From: Rahnella variigena
GTDB lineage: Bacteria > Pseudomonadota > Gammaproteobacteria > Enterobacterales > Enterobacteriaceae
DNA: 64,000 nucleotides
Direction of reading: 5' to 3'
Assembly (NCBI RefSeq): GCF_003610915.1
Contig: NZ_NSDJ01000001.1
Span: forward strand, 4,650,001-4,714,000
Below the pieces are notes generated by a model. The model saw only the letters and a list, made by a program, of their open reading frames with translations. It made no database searches and was not told the origin of the DNA. Numbering within the stretch: the stretch's first letter is position 1; every line of letters begins with the position of its first letter. The position numbers and the translations under genes were made by a program. Below are positions 29,175-38,752 of this stretch, one piece after another.

Positions 29175-29990
29175 ATGCGACTTCAGGAAGAACTCTCCGA
29201 TAAAGATTTGCAAAAGATTGCAGAGCTTATCTATCAACGCGCAGGGATTGTATTAAATAGCCAGAAGCGTGACATGGTCTATAACCGTTTGTCCCGCAGG
29301 CTACGTGAACTGAAATTAACCCGTTTTGCTGATTATGTGAGTCGCCTGGAATCCAATCAGAACAGCCCGGAATGGCAGCTATTTATTAATGCGCTGACCA
29401 CCAACCTGACGTCATTTTTCAGGGAGTCTTATCACTTCCCTATTCTGGCAGAACATGCGCGCAACCGGCCAAATTACACCGTGTGGTGTACCGCAGCATC
29501 GACCGGTGAAGAGCCTTGTTCCATCGCCATGACGCTGGATGAAACTTTGGGGCGTCCTGTGGCAGGACCGCGAGTCTGGGCAACGGATATCGACACAGAA
29601 GTATTACAGAAAGCCACGAATGCGGTGTATCGCCTGTCCGATCTCGACAGTTTAACCGCTGAACAGAAGCGAAATTATTTCCTGCGCGGCACCGGCGATC
29701 AGGAAAATCTGGTGAAAGTCAGAAAAGAATTACTGGCCAGTATCCGCTACCAGCACCTTAATTTGCTGAGCCCGAACTGGGATGTTCCGGCACCGTTTGA
29801 CGCCATCTTCTGCCGTAACGTGATGATCTATTTTGATCAGAAAACGCAGGAGCAGCTGATGAAACGCTTCGCCACCATGCTCAAACCGGGAGGCATTTTG
29901 TTCGCCGGCCATTCTGAACATTTTAACAGTAAGAATGGTCCTTTCCGCCTGCGTGGTCAGTCAGTGTATTCCCTGGCACGGGAGAAATAA
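29175..29990 (+). CDS. cheR: Chemotaxis protein methyltransferase CheR
   Basis: SAM-dependent methyltransferase that methylates glutamates of chemoreceptors for adaptation, 271 residues. An N-terminal helical domain ends at about 80, followed by [16 protein letters not shown] and the SAM motif [20 protein letters not shown]. The [14 protein letters not shown] motif is near the C-terminus. There is no meche operon of receptor genes beside it; cheR begins a plus-strand block cheRBYZ-flhBAE. Its stop codon overlaps the cheB start (TAATG). Confidence 0.97.
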   Translation: MRLQEELSDKDLQKIAELIYQRAGIVLNSQKRDMVYNRLSRRLRELKLTRFADYVSRLESNQNSPEWQLFINALTTNLTSFFRESYHFPILAEHARNRPNYTVWCTAASTGEEPCSIAMTLDETLGRPVAGPRVWATDIDTEVLQKATNAVYRLSDLDSLTAEQKRNYFLRGTGDQENLVKVRKELLASIRYQHLNLLSPNWDVPAPFDAIFCRNVMIYFDQKTQEQLMKRFATMLKPGGILFAGHSEHFNSKNGPFRLRGQSVYSLAREK

Positions 29991-31036
29991 TGAAAAAGAT
30001 ACGAGTACTTTGTGTTGATGATTCGGCACTCATTCGCACCATTATGAGTGACATTGTGAATCATCAGTCTGATATGGAAATGGTGGCCACAGCACCGGAT
30101 CCCATCATTGCCCGGGATTTGATCAAGCGATTTAATCCGGACGTTCTGACGCTGGACGTGGAAATGCCACGGATGGACGGTCTGGACTTTCTGGAACGCC
30201 TGATGCGTCTGCGCCCTATGCCGGTGATCATGGTGTCCTCGCTGACCAGCCGGGGATCGGAAATAACACTGAGTGCTCTGGAACTGGGGGCTCTGGATTT
30301 TGTCACCAAGCCTGAAATGGGGCTGAAAGACGGCATGATGCAATATGCGGAAATTATTGCAGAAAAAATCCGCATGGCTTCCCGGGTGCTGGTCTGCCGC
30401 CGGGACCGTCATCCCAACGTCACTGCGGTGATTTCCAGCCCGCTGGTCGGCAGTGAAAAAATCATTGCGATTGGTTCCTCCACCGGCGGTACCGAAGCCT
30501 TGCGTCAGGTGCTACTTCCGATGCCGATGACCAGTCCGGGCATCGTGATTGCTCAGCATATGCCGCCCGGCTTCACGCGTTCTTTTGCAGAACGCCTCGA
30601 CAACTTGTGCCAGATTTCGGTGAAAGAAGGTGAGGACGGCGACCGCGTTCTGCCGGGTCATGCCTACATTGCGCCCGGCGACCGGCACATGGAACTGATC
30701 CGCAGCGGCGCGAATTACCACATCAGACTGAATCAGGCTCCGGCGGTTAACCGCCACCGCCCTTCCGTCGATGTGCTTTTCCGGTCAGTCGCCAAATCTG
30801 CCGGCAAAAATGCAGTGGGCGCAATCCTGACCGGCATGGGCAGTGACGGTGCCCACGGATTACTGGAGATGCGCAACTCCGGCGCGCATACCCTGGCACA
30901 AAGCGAGAAAACCTGCGTGGTCTTTGGTATGCCGCGCGAGGCAATCGGGCTGGGCGCGGCGTGCGAGGTGACTGATTTACATGACATGACGCAGCACATC
31001 CTCAACGGGGTGGTGGGTCAGGCCCGGCGAATTTAA
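29990..31036 (+). CDS. cheB: Chemotaxis response regulator protein-glutamate methylesterase CheB
   Basis: Two-domain adaptation enzyme, 348 residues. The N-terminal receiver has D10-D11 and the phospho-acceptor D56 in [13 protein letters not shown]. The C-terminal methylesterase has the serine in [12 protein letters not shown], the histidine in [10 protein letters not shown] and the aspartate in [11 protein letters not shown], which together form the catalytic triad. It demethylates receptor glutamate methyl esters and deamidates glutamines. Confidence 0.97.
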   Translation: MKKIRVLCVDDSALIRTIMSDIVNHQSDMEMVATAPDPIIARDLIKRFNPDVLTLDVEMPRMDGLDFLERLMRLRPMPVIMVSSLTSRGSEITLSALELGALDFVTKPEMGLKDGMMQYAEIIAEKIRMASRVLVCRRDRHPNVTAVISSPLVGSEKIIAIGSSTGGTEALRQVLLPMPMTSPGIVIAQHMPPGFTRSFAERLDNLCQISVKEGEDGDRVLPGHAYIAPGDRHMELIRSGANYHIRLNQAPAVNRHRPSVDVLFRSVAKSAGKNAVGAILTGMGSDGAHGLLEMRNSGAHTLAQSEKTCVVFGMPREAIGLGAACEVTDLHDMTQHILNGVVGQARRI

Positions 31037-31048
31037 CACCTGTTATGG

Positions 31049-31076
31049 CACCTGCTATCGGGTGTCTTTTGTTTTT
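31049..31076 (+). terminator. Possible weak terminator between cheB and cheY
   Basis: A short hairpin, CACC / GGTG with an 8-base loop, is followed by TCTTTTGTTTTT in the 86-bp cheB-cheY gap. The stem is weak, so it may be only a partial attenuator within the operon. Confidence 0.35.
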
Positions 31077-31122
31077 CTACCGTTTTGTATTTTCACAATT
31101 TTCACCCTTTAAGGACGAGTAA

Positions 31123-31512
31123 ATGGCAGATAAAAATTTGCGCTTTTTGGTTATCGATGATTTCGCCACCATGCGCCGCATTGTCCGCAACCTGCTTCAG
31201 GATTTGGGATTTAAGAATGTTGAAGAGGCCGAAGACGGTCAGGATGCGCTGACTAAACTGCGCGCGTCGACCTTCGACTTCGTCATCAGTGACTGGAATA
31301 TGCCAAACCTGGATGGCCTGCAACTGCTTTCGGAAATGCGTAAAGACGATGCACTGAAAGCGATTCCGGTGCTGATGGTGACCGCCGAAGCGAAAAAGGA
31401 AAACATCATTGCGGCGGCACAGGCTGGCGCAAACGGATATGTGGTGAAGCCTTTCACCGCGGCAACGCTGGAAGAGAAACTCAATAAAATCTTCGAAAAA
31501 CTGGGATGGTAA
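31123..31512 (+). CDS. cheY: Chemotaxis response regulator CheY
   Basis: Single-domain receiver, 129 residues, that carries the signal from CheA to FliM. All signalling residues are present: D12 and D13, phospho-acceptor D57 in [12 protein letters not shown]87, Y106 and K109. An AAGGACGAG ribosome site precedes the ATG. Followed 7 bp later by cheZ. Confidence 0.98.
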   Translation: MADKNLRFLVIDDFATMRRIVRNLLQDLGFKNVEEAEDGQDALTKLRASTFDFVISDWNMPNLDGLQLLSEMRKDDALKAIPVLMVTAEAKKENIIAAAQAGANGYVVKPFTAATLEEKLNKIFEKLGW

Positions 31513-31519
31513 TCAGAGG

Positions 31520-32164
31520 ATGAATACAACAACAAACCAGGCGTCAGCAAAAAACTTCAAAGACATTTTTTCCCGCATTGGTCAGCTCACCCGTCTCCTG
31601 CGCGACAGTGTGGCTAATCTGGGTCTGGATCGCGCCATTATGGATGTGGCGGAAGCGATCCCCGATACCCGGGAACGTCTGAATTATGTCGTGGGGAAAA
31701 CCTCGCAGGCAGCCGACCGCGCATTAACCTGCGTGGAAATTGCGCGCCCGCTTCAGGATTCCCTGAGCGAACAATCTTCCGGCCTGAAAGAACGCTGGGA
31801 TACCTGGTTTGAAAATCCGGTTGAGCTGTCAATGGCGCGGGAACTGGTCGCAGACACACGCACCTTTCTTGATGAAACGCCGGTGATTGCCCGCCAGACC
31901 AATGAACAGCTCATGCAAATCATGATGGCTCAGGACTTTCAGGATCTGACCGGTCAGGTCATCCAGAACATGATGAAGCTTATCGAAAACGTGGAGCAGG
32001 AGCTGATTCAGGTTCTGGTAGAAAACATGCCGGGCATGATGCCAGCGTCCACCAGCGAGCCGGAAGACAGCCTGAAAAACGGGCCGCAGATCAACCAGTC
32101 CGTGGCAGGCATTGTCGCCTCGCAAGATCAGGTCGATGACCTGCTCGATTCGCTGGGATTCTAA
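31520..32164 (+). CDS. cheZ: CheY-P phosphatase CheZ
   Basis: Dimeric four-helix-bundle phosphatase, 214 residues, that removes phosphate from CheY. The catalytic motif MAQDFQDLTGQVIQNMM contains D142 and Q146, equivalent to D143 and Q147 of E. coli. The C-terminal peptide VDDLLDSLGF is the CheY-binding tail. The length matches the enterobacterial family. Confidence 0.97.
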   Translation: MNTTTNQASAKNFKDIFSRIGQLTRLLRDSVANLGLDRAIMDVAEAIPDTRERLNYVVGKTSQAADRALTCVEIARPLQDSLSEQSSGLKERWDTWFENPVELSMARELVADTRTFLDETPVIARQTNEQLMQIMMAQDFQDLTGQVIQNMMKLIENVEQELIQVLVENMPGMMPASTSEPEDSLKNGPQINQSVAGIVASQDQVDDLLDSLGF

Positions 32165-32239
32165 ACATCATGCGGTTCTGTTTCCTCCTCTCTTATTCTC
32201 TGCATTCCGCCCTGCGCGGTCACTTCACGGGCTGCTCTT

Positions 32240-33385
32240 ATGTCTGAAGAAAGTGATGTAGAAAAAACAGAGGAACCCACCCCCACCAAAATATCGAAAG
32301 CCCGCGAAGAGGGGCAGGTTCCGCGGTCGAAAGAGCTGACATCTTTACTGATGCTGCTGGTGGGCTGGATGCTGATCATGCTCGGTGGCTCGCATCTGGC
32401 CGGAAAGCTCAGCTTGCTGTTGCACAACGGGCTGACCTTTGACCGTCTGGTGATGCTCGATTCCAGACTGATGCTTCTGCGCGCCGGTGAGTTATTCAGC
32501 ATGGCGGTATTTTCCGTGCTGCCCATTTTAGTCGGGCTGTTTTTCACCGGGCTGGCCTCGCCGCTGTTACTGGGTGGTCTGAATATCAGCGGGAAATCAT
32601 TAAAAATGGATCTCAAGCGTTTGAATCCTTTATCAGGACTCAAACGCATGTTTTCCACACAGGTGGTGTCGGAATTACTGAAAAGCCTTCTGAAAGTCAC
32701 CCTGGTGGGATGTGCAGCCGGGGTTTACCTGATGAGCGCAAAATCCCACATGATCCAGCTGATTTATGAACCGGTCGTGATCGGACTGAAGGATATGCGA
32801 TCGCTGGTGTCCGGCTGTCTGCTGGTGGTGATCCTGGCCCTGATCCCGCTGGTGGGTTACGACGTATTCCATCAGATCATGAGTAACCTGAAAAAGTTAC
32901 GCATGAGCCGTCAGGAAATACGTGATGAATTTAAACAGCAGGAAGGCGATCCGCACGTTAAAGGACGTATAAAACAGCTGCAACGCGCCGCTGCCCGTCA
33001 GCGAATGATGGAAGACATCCCTCAGGCTGACGTGATTGTGAATAACCCGACCCACTATTCTATTGCCCTCAGCTACAAAGAGGACGGAACAGGCGCGCCA
33101 ATGATGCTCGCCAAGGGCGCGGGCGATATTGCATTACGCATCCGTGAAGAAGCGGCTAAGCACAATATTCCGATGCTGGAAGCCCCGCCGCTGGCGCGTG
33201 CGCTTTACCGGCATTGCGAAATTGGCGAACAAATCCCGACCGAATTATACGGTGCCGTCGCAGAGGTTCTGGCCTGGGTATACGGCCTGAGACGCTGGAA
33301 AAAAGGCACCGGCGCGCTTCCTAAAAAACCTGAGAACCTTCCGGTGCCTGCTGCACTGGATTTTGCACAAGAGAGTCATGAGTGA
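32240..33385 (+). CDS. flhB: Flagellar export switch protein FlhB
   Basis: Inner-membrane export-gate protein, 381 residues. N-terminal EEPTPTKISKAREEGQVPRS, four transmembrane segments, and a cytoplasmic domain with the autocleavage site VNNPTHYSIA; cleavage falls between N269 and P270, which triggers the switch from hook to filament substrates together with FliK. There is no recognisable ribosome site in front of the ATG at 32240; a 75-bp gap follows cheZ. It overlaps flhA by 1 base. Confidence 0.97.
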   Translation: MSEESDVEKTEEPTPTKISKAREEGQVPRSKELTSLLMLLVGWMLIMLGGSHLAGKLSLLLHNGLTFDRLVMLDSRLMLLRAGELFSMAVFSVLPILVGLFFTGLASPLLLGGLNISGKSLKMDLKRLNPLSGLKRMFSTQVVSELLKSLLKVTLVGCAAGVYLMSAKSHMIQLIYEPVVIGLKDMRSLVSGCLLVVILALIPLVGYDVFHQIMSNLKKLRMSRQEIRDEFKQQEGDPHVKGRIKQLQRAAARQRMMEDIPQADVIVNNPTHYSIALSYKEDGTGAPMMLAKGAGDIALRIREEAAKHNIPMLEAPPLARALYRHCEIGEQIPTELYGAVAEVLAWVYGLRRWKKGTGALPKKPENLPVPAALDFAQESHE

Positions 33386-35493
33386 TGGCCAATTTAGCCA
33401 CCAAATTACGTTTACCGGATTTTAAACAGACGCAATGGCAAATACTGGCAGGTCCGGTATTGATCATGACCATTCTGGCCATGATGATTTTGCCACTGCC
33501 GGCTTTCATTCTGGATTTGCTGTTTACCTTCAATATCGTGCTGTCGCTGATGATTTTGCTGGTGGCGATGTTTACGCAGAACACCCTGGAATTCTCCGCG
33601 TTTCCGACGGTGCTGCTGTTTTCCACGCTGTTGCGGCTGGCGCTGAACATTGCGTCGACCCGTATCATCCTGATGTATGGGCATACCGGTGAAGGGGCGG
33701 CCGGTCAGGTGATCGACGCATTCGGACACTTTCTGGTGGGCGGTAATTTTGCCATCGGTATCATCGTGTTCGTCATTCTGGTGATCATCAACTTCATGGT
33801 TATCACCAAAGGTGCCGGGCGTATCGCCGAAGTTGGCGCACGTTTTGTCCTCGACGGGATGCCGGGCAAACAGATGGCGATCGATGCGGATCTGAATGCC
33901 GGGATCATCGGCGAGGAAGAAGCCAAAAAGCGCCGCAGCGATGTGACGCAGGAAGCCGACTTCTACGGTTCCATGGACGGTGCCAGTAAATTCGTGCGCG
34001 GCGATGCCATCGCAGGGTTGCTGATCATGGCCATTAACGTAATCGGCGGACTGATGATCGGTACGATGCAGCACGATATGTCTTTCGCCGAAGCCGGTGC
34101 AACTTACACCCTGCTGACCATCGGTGATGGTCTGGTGGCGCAGATCCCCGGACTGGTGATTTCGACCGCCGCCGGTGTGATCGTGACCCGCGTGGCGACC
34201 GATCAGGACGTCGGCGAGCAGATGGTGGGTCAGCTGTTTAATAATCCACGCGTCATGGTGCTGGCCGCCGGTGTGATCGGCTTGCTGGGGCTGGTGCCGG
34301 GGATGCCTAACTTTGTCTTCCTGCTGTTTACCGGCGGCTTACTGGCCCTGGCCTGGTGGATGCGCGGACGTCAGACCGATAATCCGTCAGCCCGCAAACG
34401 CCCGATGAGCAAAGACGCTCAGGCGGCGGCGAAAGCCGAAGCTGACGCGGCGCAGGTCACCGAAGCCTCCTGGGCAGACGTGCAGCATGAAGATGTTCTG
34501 GGGCTGGAGGTCGGATATCGCCTGATCCCAATGGTAGACAGTGAACAGAAAGGTCAGCTGCTGACCCGTATTCGCGGGATCCGTAAGAAATTTGCTCAGG
34601 AAATGGGATTCCTGCCACCGCCGGTTCACATCCGCGACAACTTAGATCTGGCCCCGACGGATTACCGGATCCTGCTGAAAGGCGTTGAAATTGGACGCGG
34701 GGAAACTCAGCCTGAACGCTGGATGGCGATCGATCCGGGTTGTGCTGAAGGTGAATTGCCGGGTGTACCTTGTCAGGATCCGGCCTTTGGTTTACCTGCG
34801 GTGTGGATCGACGAAGTCATGCGCGAACGGGCTCAGGCGCTGGGTTACACCGTGGTTGATCCGAGTTCGGTGATCGCCACACACCTTAATCACCTGATTT
34901 CCCTGCACACGGATGAGCTGTTTGGCCGCCAGGAAACGCAGCAACTGCTGGATCGCCTGACGAAAGACATGCCGAAACTGGTTGAGGATCTGATCCCCGG
35001 CGTGATTTCGCTGACCACGTTCCACAAAGTGCTGCAAAATCTGCTGTCGGAGCGGATCTCCATTCGCGACGTGCGGACGATTATTGATACGCTGGCGGAA
35101 TTCGCTGGCACGATTGCCGATCCTGACGATCTGACGGCGCACGTTCGCATCAGGTTAGGTCGCGCCATTACTCAGAAATGGTTCCCCGGCAATGGCGAAA
35201 TGCAGGTGATCGGACTGGATCTGAATCTCGAACGGTTGCTGACCCAGGCGACACAAAGTGGCAGCGCCATCGAACCGGGCATTGCAGAAAATATTATGCT
35301 GCAGACGGAAAAAGCCATTGCCCAGCAGGAAGCCAGCGGAGCGCCGCTGGTATTGCTGGTGAATCAGCCTCTTCGCTTCATGTTGTCCCGCTTCCTGCGC
35401 CGCGTCTATCCGCAGCTGACCGTGTTGTCGAATCAGGAAATCAGCAATAACCGTAACGTCAGAATGTCTTACATCATCGGGGGCAAAGAATGA
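33385..35493 (+). CDS. flhA: Flagellar export gate protein FlhA
   Basis: Largest export-gate subunit, 702 residues, with about eight transmembrane helices in the first 330 residues and a large cytoplasmic domain that docks chaperone-substrate complexes. The cytoplasmic loop has GAGRIAEVGARFVLDGMPGK and QMAIDADLNAGIIGEEEAKK, the conserved family segment. The ATG at 33385 overlaps the flhB stop (TGATG); a GTG one codon upstream is also in frame. Confidence 0.97.
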   Translation: MANLATKLRLPDFKQTQWQILAGPVLIMTILAMMILPLPAFILDLLFTFNIVLSLMILLVAMFTQNTLEFSAFPTVLLFSTLLRLALNIASTRIILMYGHTGEGAAGQVIDAFGHFLVGGNFAIGIIVFVILVIINFMVITKGAGRIAEVGARFVLDGMPGKQMAIDADLNAGIIGEEEAKKRRSDVTQEADFYGSMDGASKFVRGDAIAGLLIMAINVIGGLMIGTMQHDMSFAEAGATYTLLTIGDGLVAQIPGLVISTAAGVIVTRVATDQDVGEQMVGQLFNNPRVMVLAAGVIGLLGLVPGMPNFVFLLFTGGLLALAWWMRGRQTDNPSARKRPMSKDAQAAAKAEADAAQVTEASWADVQHEDVLGLEVGYRLIPMVDSEQKGQLLTRIRGIRKKFAQEMGFLPPPVHIRDNLDLAPTDYRILLKGVEIGRGETQPERWMAIDPGCAEGELPGVPCQDPAFGLPAVWIDEVMRERAQALGYTVVDPSSVIATHLNHLISLHTDELFGRQETQQLLDRLTKDMPKLVEDLIPGVISLTTFHKVLQNLLSERISIRDVRTIIDTLAEFAGTIADPDDLTAHVRIRLGRAITQKWFPGNGEMQVIGLDLNLERLLTQATQSGSAIEPGIAENIMLQTEKAIAQQEASGAPLVLLVNQPLRFMLSRFLRRVYPQLTVLSNQEISNNRNVRMSYIIGGKE

Positions 35494-35891
35494 AAATTCG
35501 TGCCCTGACCACCGGGCTTACGCTGTTATTCCCGCTGGCGGCTGCGGCTGCCAGCGGTTCATGGAGCGGAGATTCTGCCGGCGGGAAAGTCAGCGTGGGC
35601 AATCAGACGTTAACCAGTCGCCCGCTAAACACGACCCTCCCGCCAGCGGCGACCCTTAGCCGGATTTCGTGGCGTATCAGCCTGCTCTCTGCGCCGCCTC
35701 CGGGTTTGCAGATTAAATTATGCAGTCAGGAAAAGTGCATCAGGCTGGATTCATTATCGGGGCAGAAAAGTGTGGGTTCATCGCTGACGGCGCGCGGACC
35801 CTTTTATTTTGTCTATACGGTGGAAAGTCAGGGACAGCTATTGCCGCCCCTGAATGTGGTGAAGAATCAGCTTACGATTAATTATTATTAA
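35490..35891 (+). CDS. flhE: Flagellar protein FlhE
   Basis: Periplasmic protein of 133 residues with a signal peptide (MKIRALTTGLTLLFPLAAAA). Family features include GSWSGDSAGGKVSVGNQTL, two cysteines in KLCSQEKCIRL, and YTVESQGQLLPPLNVV. FlhE is specific to enterobacterial-type flagella and has been linked to a proton leak through the export apparatus and to chaperone functions. It overlaps flhA by 4 bases and ends the plus-strand operon. Confidence 0.95.
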   Translation: MKIRALTTGLTLLFPLAAAAASGSWSGDSAGGKVSVGNQTLTSRPLNTTLPPAATLSRISWRISLLSAPPPGLQIKLCSQEKCIRLDSLSGQKSVGSSLTARGPFYFVYTVESQGQLLPPLNVVKNQLTINYY

Positions 35892-35993
35892 CAAGTCACT
35901 GTGGCTAATTGAATTACCTGTTAAGAATAATCAGTATTCAATTTTGCCGAAGAGTAGCAAGCAAGGTGAGAGGGGTGCTCAATGCTATGCTAA

Positions 35994-36020
35994 GGCTATA
36001 TTTGGTTAACCAAAATAGCC
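35994..36020. other. Inverted repeat in the flhE-fliT convergent spacer
   Basis: GGCTATATTTGGTT and AACCAAAATAGCC form a long imperfect palindrome around the centre of the 139-bp convergent spacer. No T run follows on either strand, so it may terminate both transcripts weakly or act as a protein site. Confidence 0.45.
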
Positions 36021-36030
36021 TCTCCGGGGA

Positions 36031-36369
36031 TTAATGGAACGCGGAGGTAAATTGAGATGAATACGCCTCGCTGTACTTCTTCCCGCGATGTAAAGATGAC
36101 ATCTCCTTTTTTAGTATATCCAGTCTGCTTTTCAGCGTTTTTTCAATTTCGTCTTCACTTTCGATCAGGCTTTTCAGAATAAAGCTAAGTGACGTCTTCT
36201 CATCTGGCAATATATCTTCCGGCTGATTACTGATCACATCATTCAGTTTAGTAATATACACTTCGGCAAGCTGGATAAACTCTTCCCACTTGCCCTGCTT
36301 TACCATTTCCAGCAGATGTAAGTTCAACTGATAAATCTCTTCATACTCTTCGCATACCGTGTTACCCAT
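36031..36369 (-). CDS. fliT: Flagellar chaperone FliT
   Basis: A 112-residue helical chaperone for the cap protein FliD and, in enterobacteria, an anti-FlhDC factor. It begins MGNTVCEEYEEIYQLNLHLL and has the Leu-rich amphipathic helices of the family. It is identified mainly from its size, helical composition and place as the last gene of fliDST. The start at 36369 overlaps the fliS end by 8 bases; 16 further in-frame codons upstream lie within fliS and are unlikely to be used. Confidence 0.88.
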   Translation of the reverse strand: MGNTVCEEYEEIYQLNLHLLEMVKQGKWEEFIQLAEVYITKLNDVISNQPEDILPDEKTSLSFILKSLIESEDEIEKTLKSRLDILKKEMSSLHRGKKYSEAYSSQFTSAFH

Positions 36370-36769
36370 AATTTTCCAGCCTTTTTTTAGGTTCAATTTC
36401 CTTCCATGTCGTGGCAAGGTTTGTCAGTATTTCACTCACACTCGTGAGTCCGTCCGGAGAGTTTTGCCGGTTAGCATCCAGCAAGGTTCGTGACATATAG
36501 TCATATAACCTCTCCAAATCTTCCGCGATGTGTTGTCCCTTTTCATGATCCAGAGACGTTCGCAATCCGTTATCAATAATATTGATAGCCCGGGAGATCA
36601 TTTCTCCCCGCTTGGCAATATTTCCCATCTCAAAATAGATTTTGGCGCGCAGTACGGCGTTATTCGCGCCTTCATACAACATGGTAATCAGCTCATGTGG
36701 CGATGCGCCAGCCAGCTGACTTTCCAGATCAACCTGCGCGTAAGCCTTACTTCCCGATTTTGAATACAT
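36362..36769 (-). CDS. fliS: Flagellin export chaperone FliS
   Basis: Cytoplasmic flagellin chaperone, 135 residues, that binds the C-terminus of FliC and prevents its premature polymerisation. It begins MYSKSGSKAYAQVDLESQLA and has the characteristic ASPHELITMLYEGA helix and KGQHIAEDLERLYDYMSRTL. The spacer to fliD (36770-36838) holds an 8-bp inverted repeat (GCAGGAGG / CCTCCTGC, 36790-36810) that could fold near the fliS ribosome site. Confidence 0.97.
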   Translation of the reverse strand: MYSKSGSKAYAQVDLESQLAGASPHELITMLYEGANNAVLRAKIYFEMGNIAKRGEMISRAINIIDNGLRTSLDHEKGQHIAEDLERLYDYMSRTLLDANRQNSPDGLTSVSEILTNLATTWKEIEPKKRLENYG

Positions 36770-36838
36770 GGTGGTTCCGCTTTCTCCCGGCAGGAGGGCA
36801 AGCCTCCTGCAAGGTCATTATTCGTTAAAATTAAACCA

Positions 36839-38302
36839 TCAGAGTGACGATAAAAGGCCGTTCATCTGATTTTGCAGGCTGTTCAGCTGTGACATGGTGC
36901 TGTCCAGCGCCGAGAACTGAACCCGGTAACGTTCGACCTGTGCGTCGATCAGTTTCTGGGTTTTATCCAGCTGGGTCTGCATGATTTTGACCTGTTCATC
37001 CAGGCTGTCAGTGGACGTTTTAATCAAACCGTCAGTTTTGGTGTCCGGATCACCCACATATTTGGTGATGATGGTGCCGAGTTTGACGGCCATCCCTTCG
37101 TTAGTGCCGCGTCCCATGAACATATCGGCAATACCGTCTGGATTATCAGCAATGGCGGCATCAATTTTGCTTTCATCCAGCGTCATCTGGCCGGTGGTCG
37201 CATCAATTTTGATACCGATATCCGCCAGTGAGGTGATGTCGGCATCCGAAGAACCGTAGGTGCCGTTCACCGCAGTACGCAGCTCACTGACCATGCCGCG
37301 AAGGGTGGAATCCCCCATCAGTGCGCCGCTTTCACCATTTTGCGTGGCGACCTGATCGTCTTTCAGACCTGACGTATCATTCTGGACATATTTGCTGGCT
37401 GCGGTGGTCATTTTCAGCAACGCGTTGTACTTCTCAACGAAGTCTTTCACGCTGGTTTTGATGGCCCCGGTATCACGGGTCATCGTCAGCTGTTCTGATT
37501 TATTATCTTCCGACACTGCTTTGAGCTGCAGGGTGACGCCGCTGATAATATCGCTGATGTTGTTGGAAGAACGGGTATATGAGCTGCCATCAACTTTGAG
37601 CTTTGCATCTTGCGCTTCGGTCACTAAATACATGCCGTCGCCGTTATCGGGGCCATTAACTGGCCGGCCGCCGGCCGAGGTATTCAGCATATCGCCGAGT
37701 TTGTCATCGCCCTCGACCTTAACGCTGATTTTACCGTCGCTGCCGGTGCTTTTTGAACTCAGTACCAGCTGATAACCGTCGTTGGTGCGCTGCACGCTGG
37801 CGCTGACACCACCGTCTTGTTTATTGATGGCCTTGGCAATCTGGTTCAGTGAGGTTTCATCATCCTTCAGCTCAACCGTGGTGGTTTTCGCTGAATCACC
37901 GGAGCCGGTCGTAATGGTGACCGTGCGGATACCGTTATTCGCCTCGCCTTGCGCATCGTCGGCACTGTCCACACCTTCGGTTTTGATTTTGTGCGCCATC
38001 GCCAGCTGTTCAACCGTGACTTCATGGCTGTCGGCATTGGCGCCGGTAGTGGCTGTCGCGCTAAACGCTTTATTAGAGCTGACCGTTAAGGTGTTAAAGG
38101 CATCGTTAGACAGACTTTTTACGCTGGTTTGCAGCGCTGACATTGAACTGGAAATCTGACCCCATGCGGAAATCTTCGATTTATAGCTCGTTTGCAGCAA
38201 GGTATAAGGCTTCAGACGCGTCTGTTCCCCTGCCTTGATCTGCTCAAGCATGGTTGCTGTGTCAAGACCGGATCCGATACCCAATGATGAGAAGGAAGCC
38301 AT
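36839..38302 (-). CDS. fliD: Flagellar filament cap protein FliD (HAP2)
   Basis: Forms the pentameric or hexameric cap that inserts flagellin at the filament tip, 487 residues. N-terminal MASFSSLGIGSGLDTATMLE, a Thr/Ser/Asp-rich variable centre, and the C-terminal coiled-coil AQVERYRVQFSALDSTMSQL. It starts the fliDST operon, driven by a clear sigma-28 promoter. The length is near the enterobacterial norm. Confidence 0.97.
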   Translation of the reverse strand: MASFSSLGIGSGLDTATMLEQIKAGEQTRLKPYTLLQTSYKSKISAWGQISSSMSALQTSVKSLSNDAFNTLTVSSNKAFSATATTGANADSHEVTVEQLAMAHKIKTEGVDSADDAQGEANNGIRTVTITTGSGDSAKTTTVELKDDETSLNQIAKAINKQDGGVSASVQRTNDGYQLVLSSKSTGSDGKISVKVEGDDKLGDMLNTSAGGRPVNGPDNGDGMYLVTEAQDAKLKVDGSSYTRSSNNISDIISGVTLQLKAVSEDNKSEQLTMTRDTGAIKTSVKDFVEKYNALLKMTTAASKYVQNDTSGLKDDQVATQNGESGALMGDSTLRGMVSELRTAVNGTYGSSDADITSLADIGIKIDATTGQMTLDESKIDAAIADNPDGIADMFMGRGTNEGMAVKLGTIITKYVGDPDTKTDGLIKTSTDSLDEQVKIMQTQLDKTQKLIDAQVERYRVQFSALDSTMSQLNSLQNQMNGLLSSL

Positions 38303-38353
38303 TATATTCTCCTGTATAGAATGTATTTTATTTCAAAGTAACTTCACTATTAG

Positions 38354-38380
38354 ATATCGGTTCAGACAATATAAAGTTTA
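38354..38380 (-). promoter_or_regulatory. Sigma-28 (FliA) promoter of fliDST
   Basis: On the minus strand TAAACTTT, 11 bases, ACCGATAT. The -10 element ends 52 bp before the fliD start codon. The spacing is identical to four other late promoters in the window. In the 450-bp fliD-fliC1 spacer, the only other feature I see is the fliC1 promoter. Confidence 0.88.
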
Positions 38381-38643
38381 ATTCTTTGTCATTTACCCAT
38401 CAACCATAACGCCCGATAAAAACATTCCCTGCTTCTTTTCACCCAATAGATTTCAGAAATCAGGGGTTATTTCACTTATTCCGATCCGCAAACTTCACAA
38501 TTAGCGACATAAGTGCGTTCTTTTATCGTGATTATGATGTAAATAAAAAAATCCCTCTGCTGAAAACGTTATTAACATTCTCACCTTCAATTTTAACAAA
38601 AGTATAATTTCTGACCACCCAGCAAATTAATTTAAAAAAAGAC

Positions 38644-38670
38644 TTTAGAGATTTTCCGGCACTCCGATGA
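38644..38670 (+). promoter_or_regulatory. Sigma-28 (FliA) promoter of fliC1
   Basis: TTTAGAGA, 11 bases, TCCGATGA, with the -10 element starting 90 bases before the fliC1 ATG. The same architecture and distance recur before fliC2. This is the weakest -10 of the five. Confidence 0.78.
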
Positions 38671-38752
38671 TTTAAGCATGCGAACGAAATAACGCATCAC
38701 TCAATTTAAATACAGTTGCAGTGTTACATTATAAATACTCGAGGAAATCTCA

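Noticed and set aside
38392..38419. TTTACCCA-N12-CCCGATAA on the plus strand in the fliD-fliC1 spacer
   Set aside because: The spacing is 12 rather than the 11 seen at all other late promoters, and it lies over 330 bases before fliC1, which has a better promoter close by.
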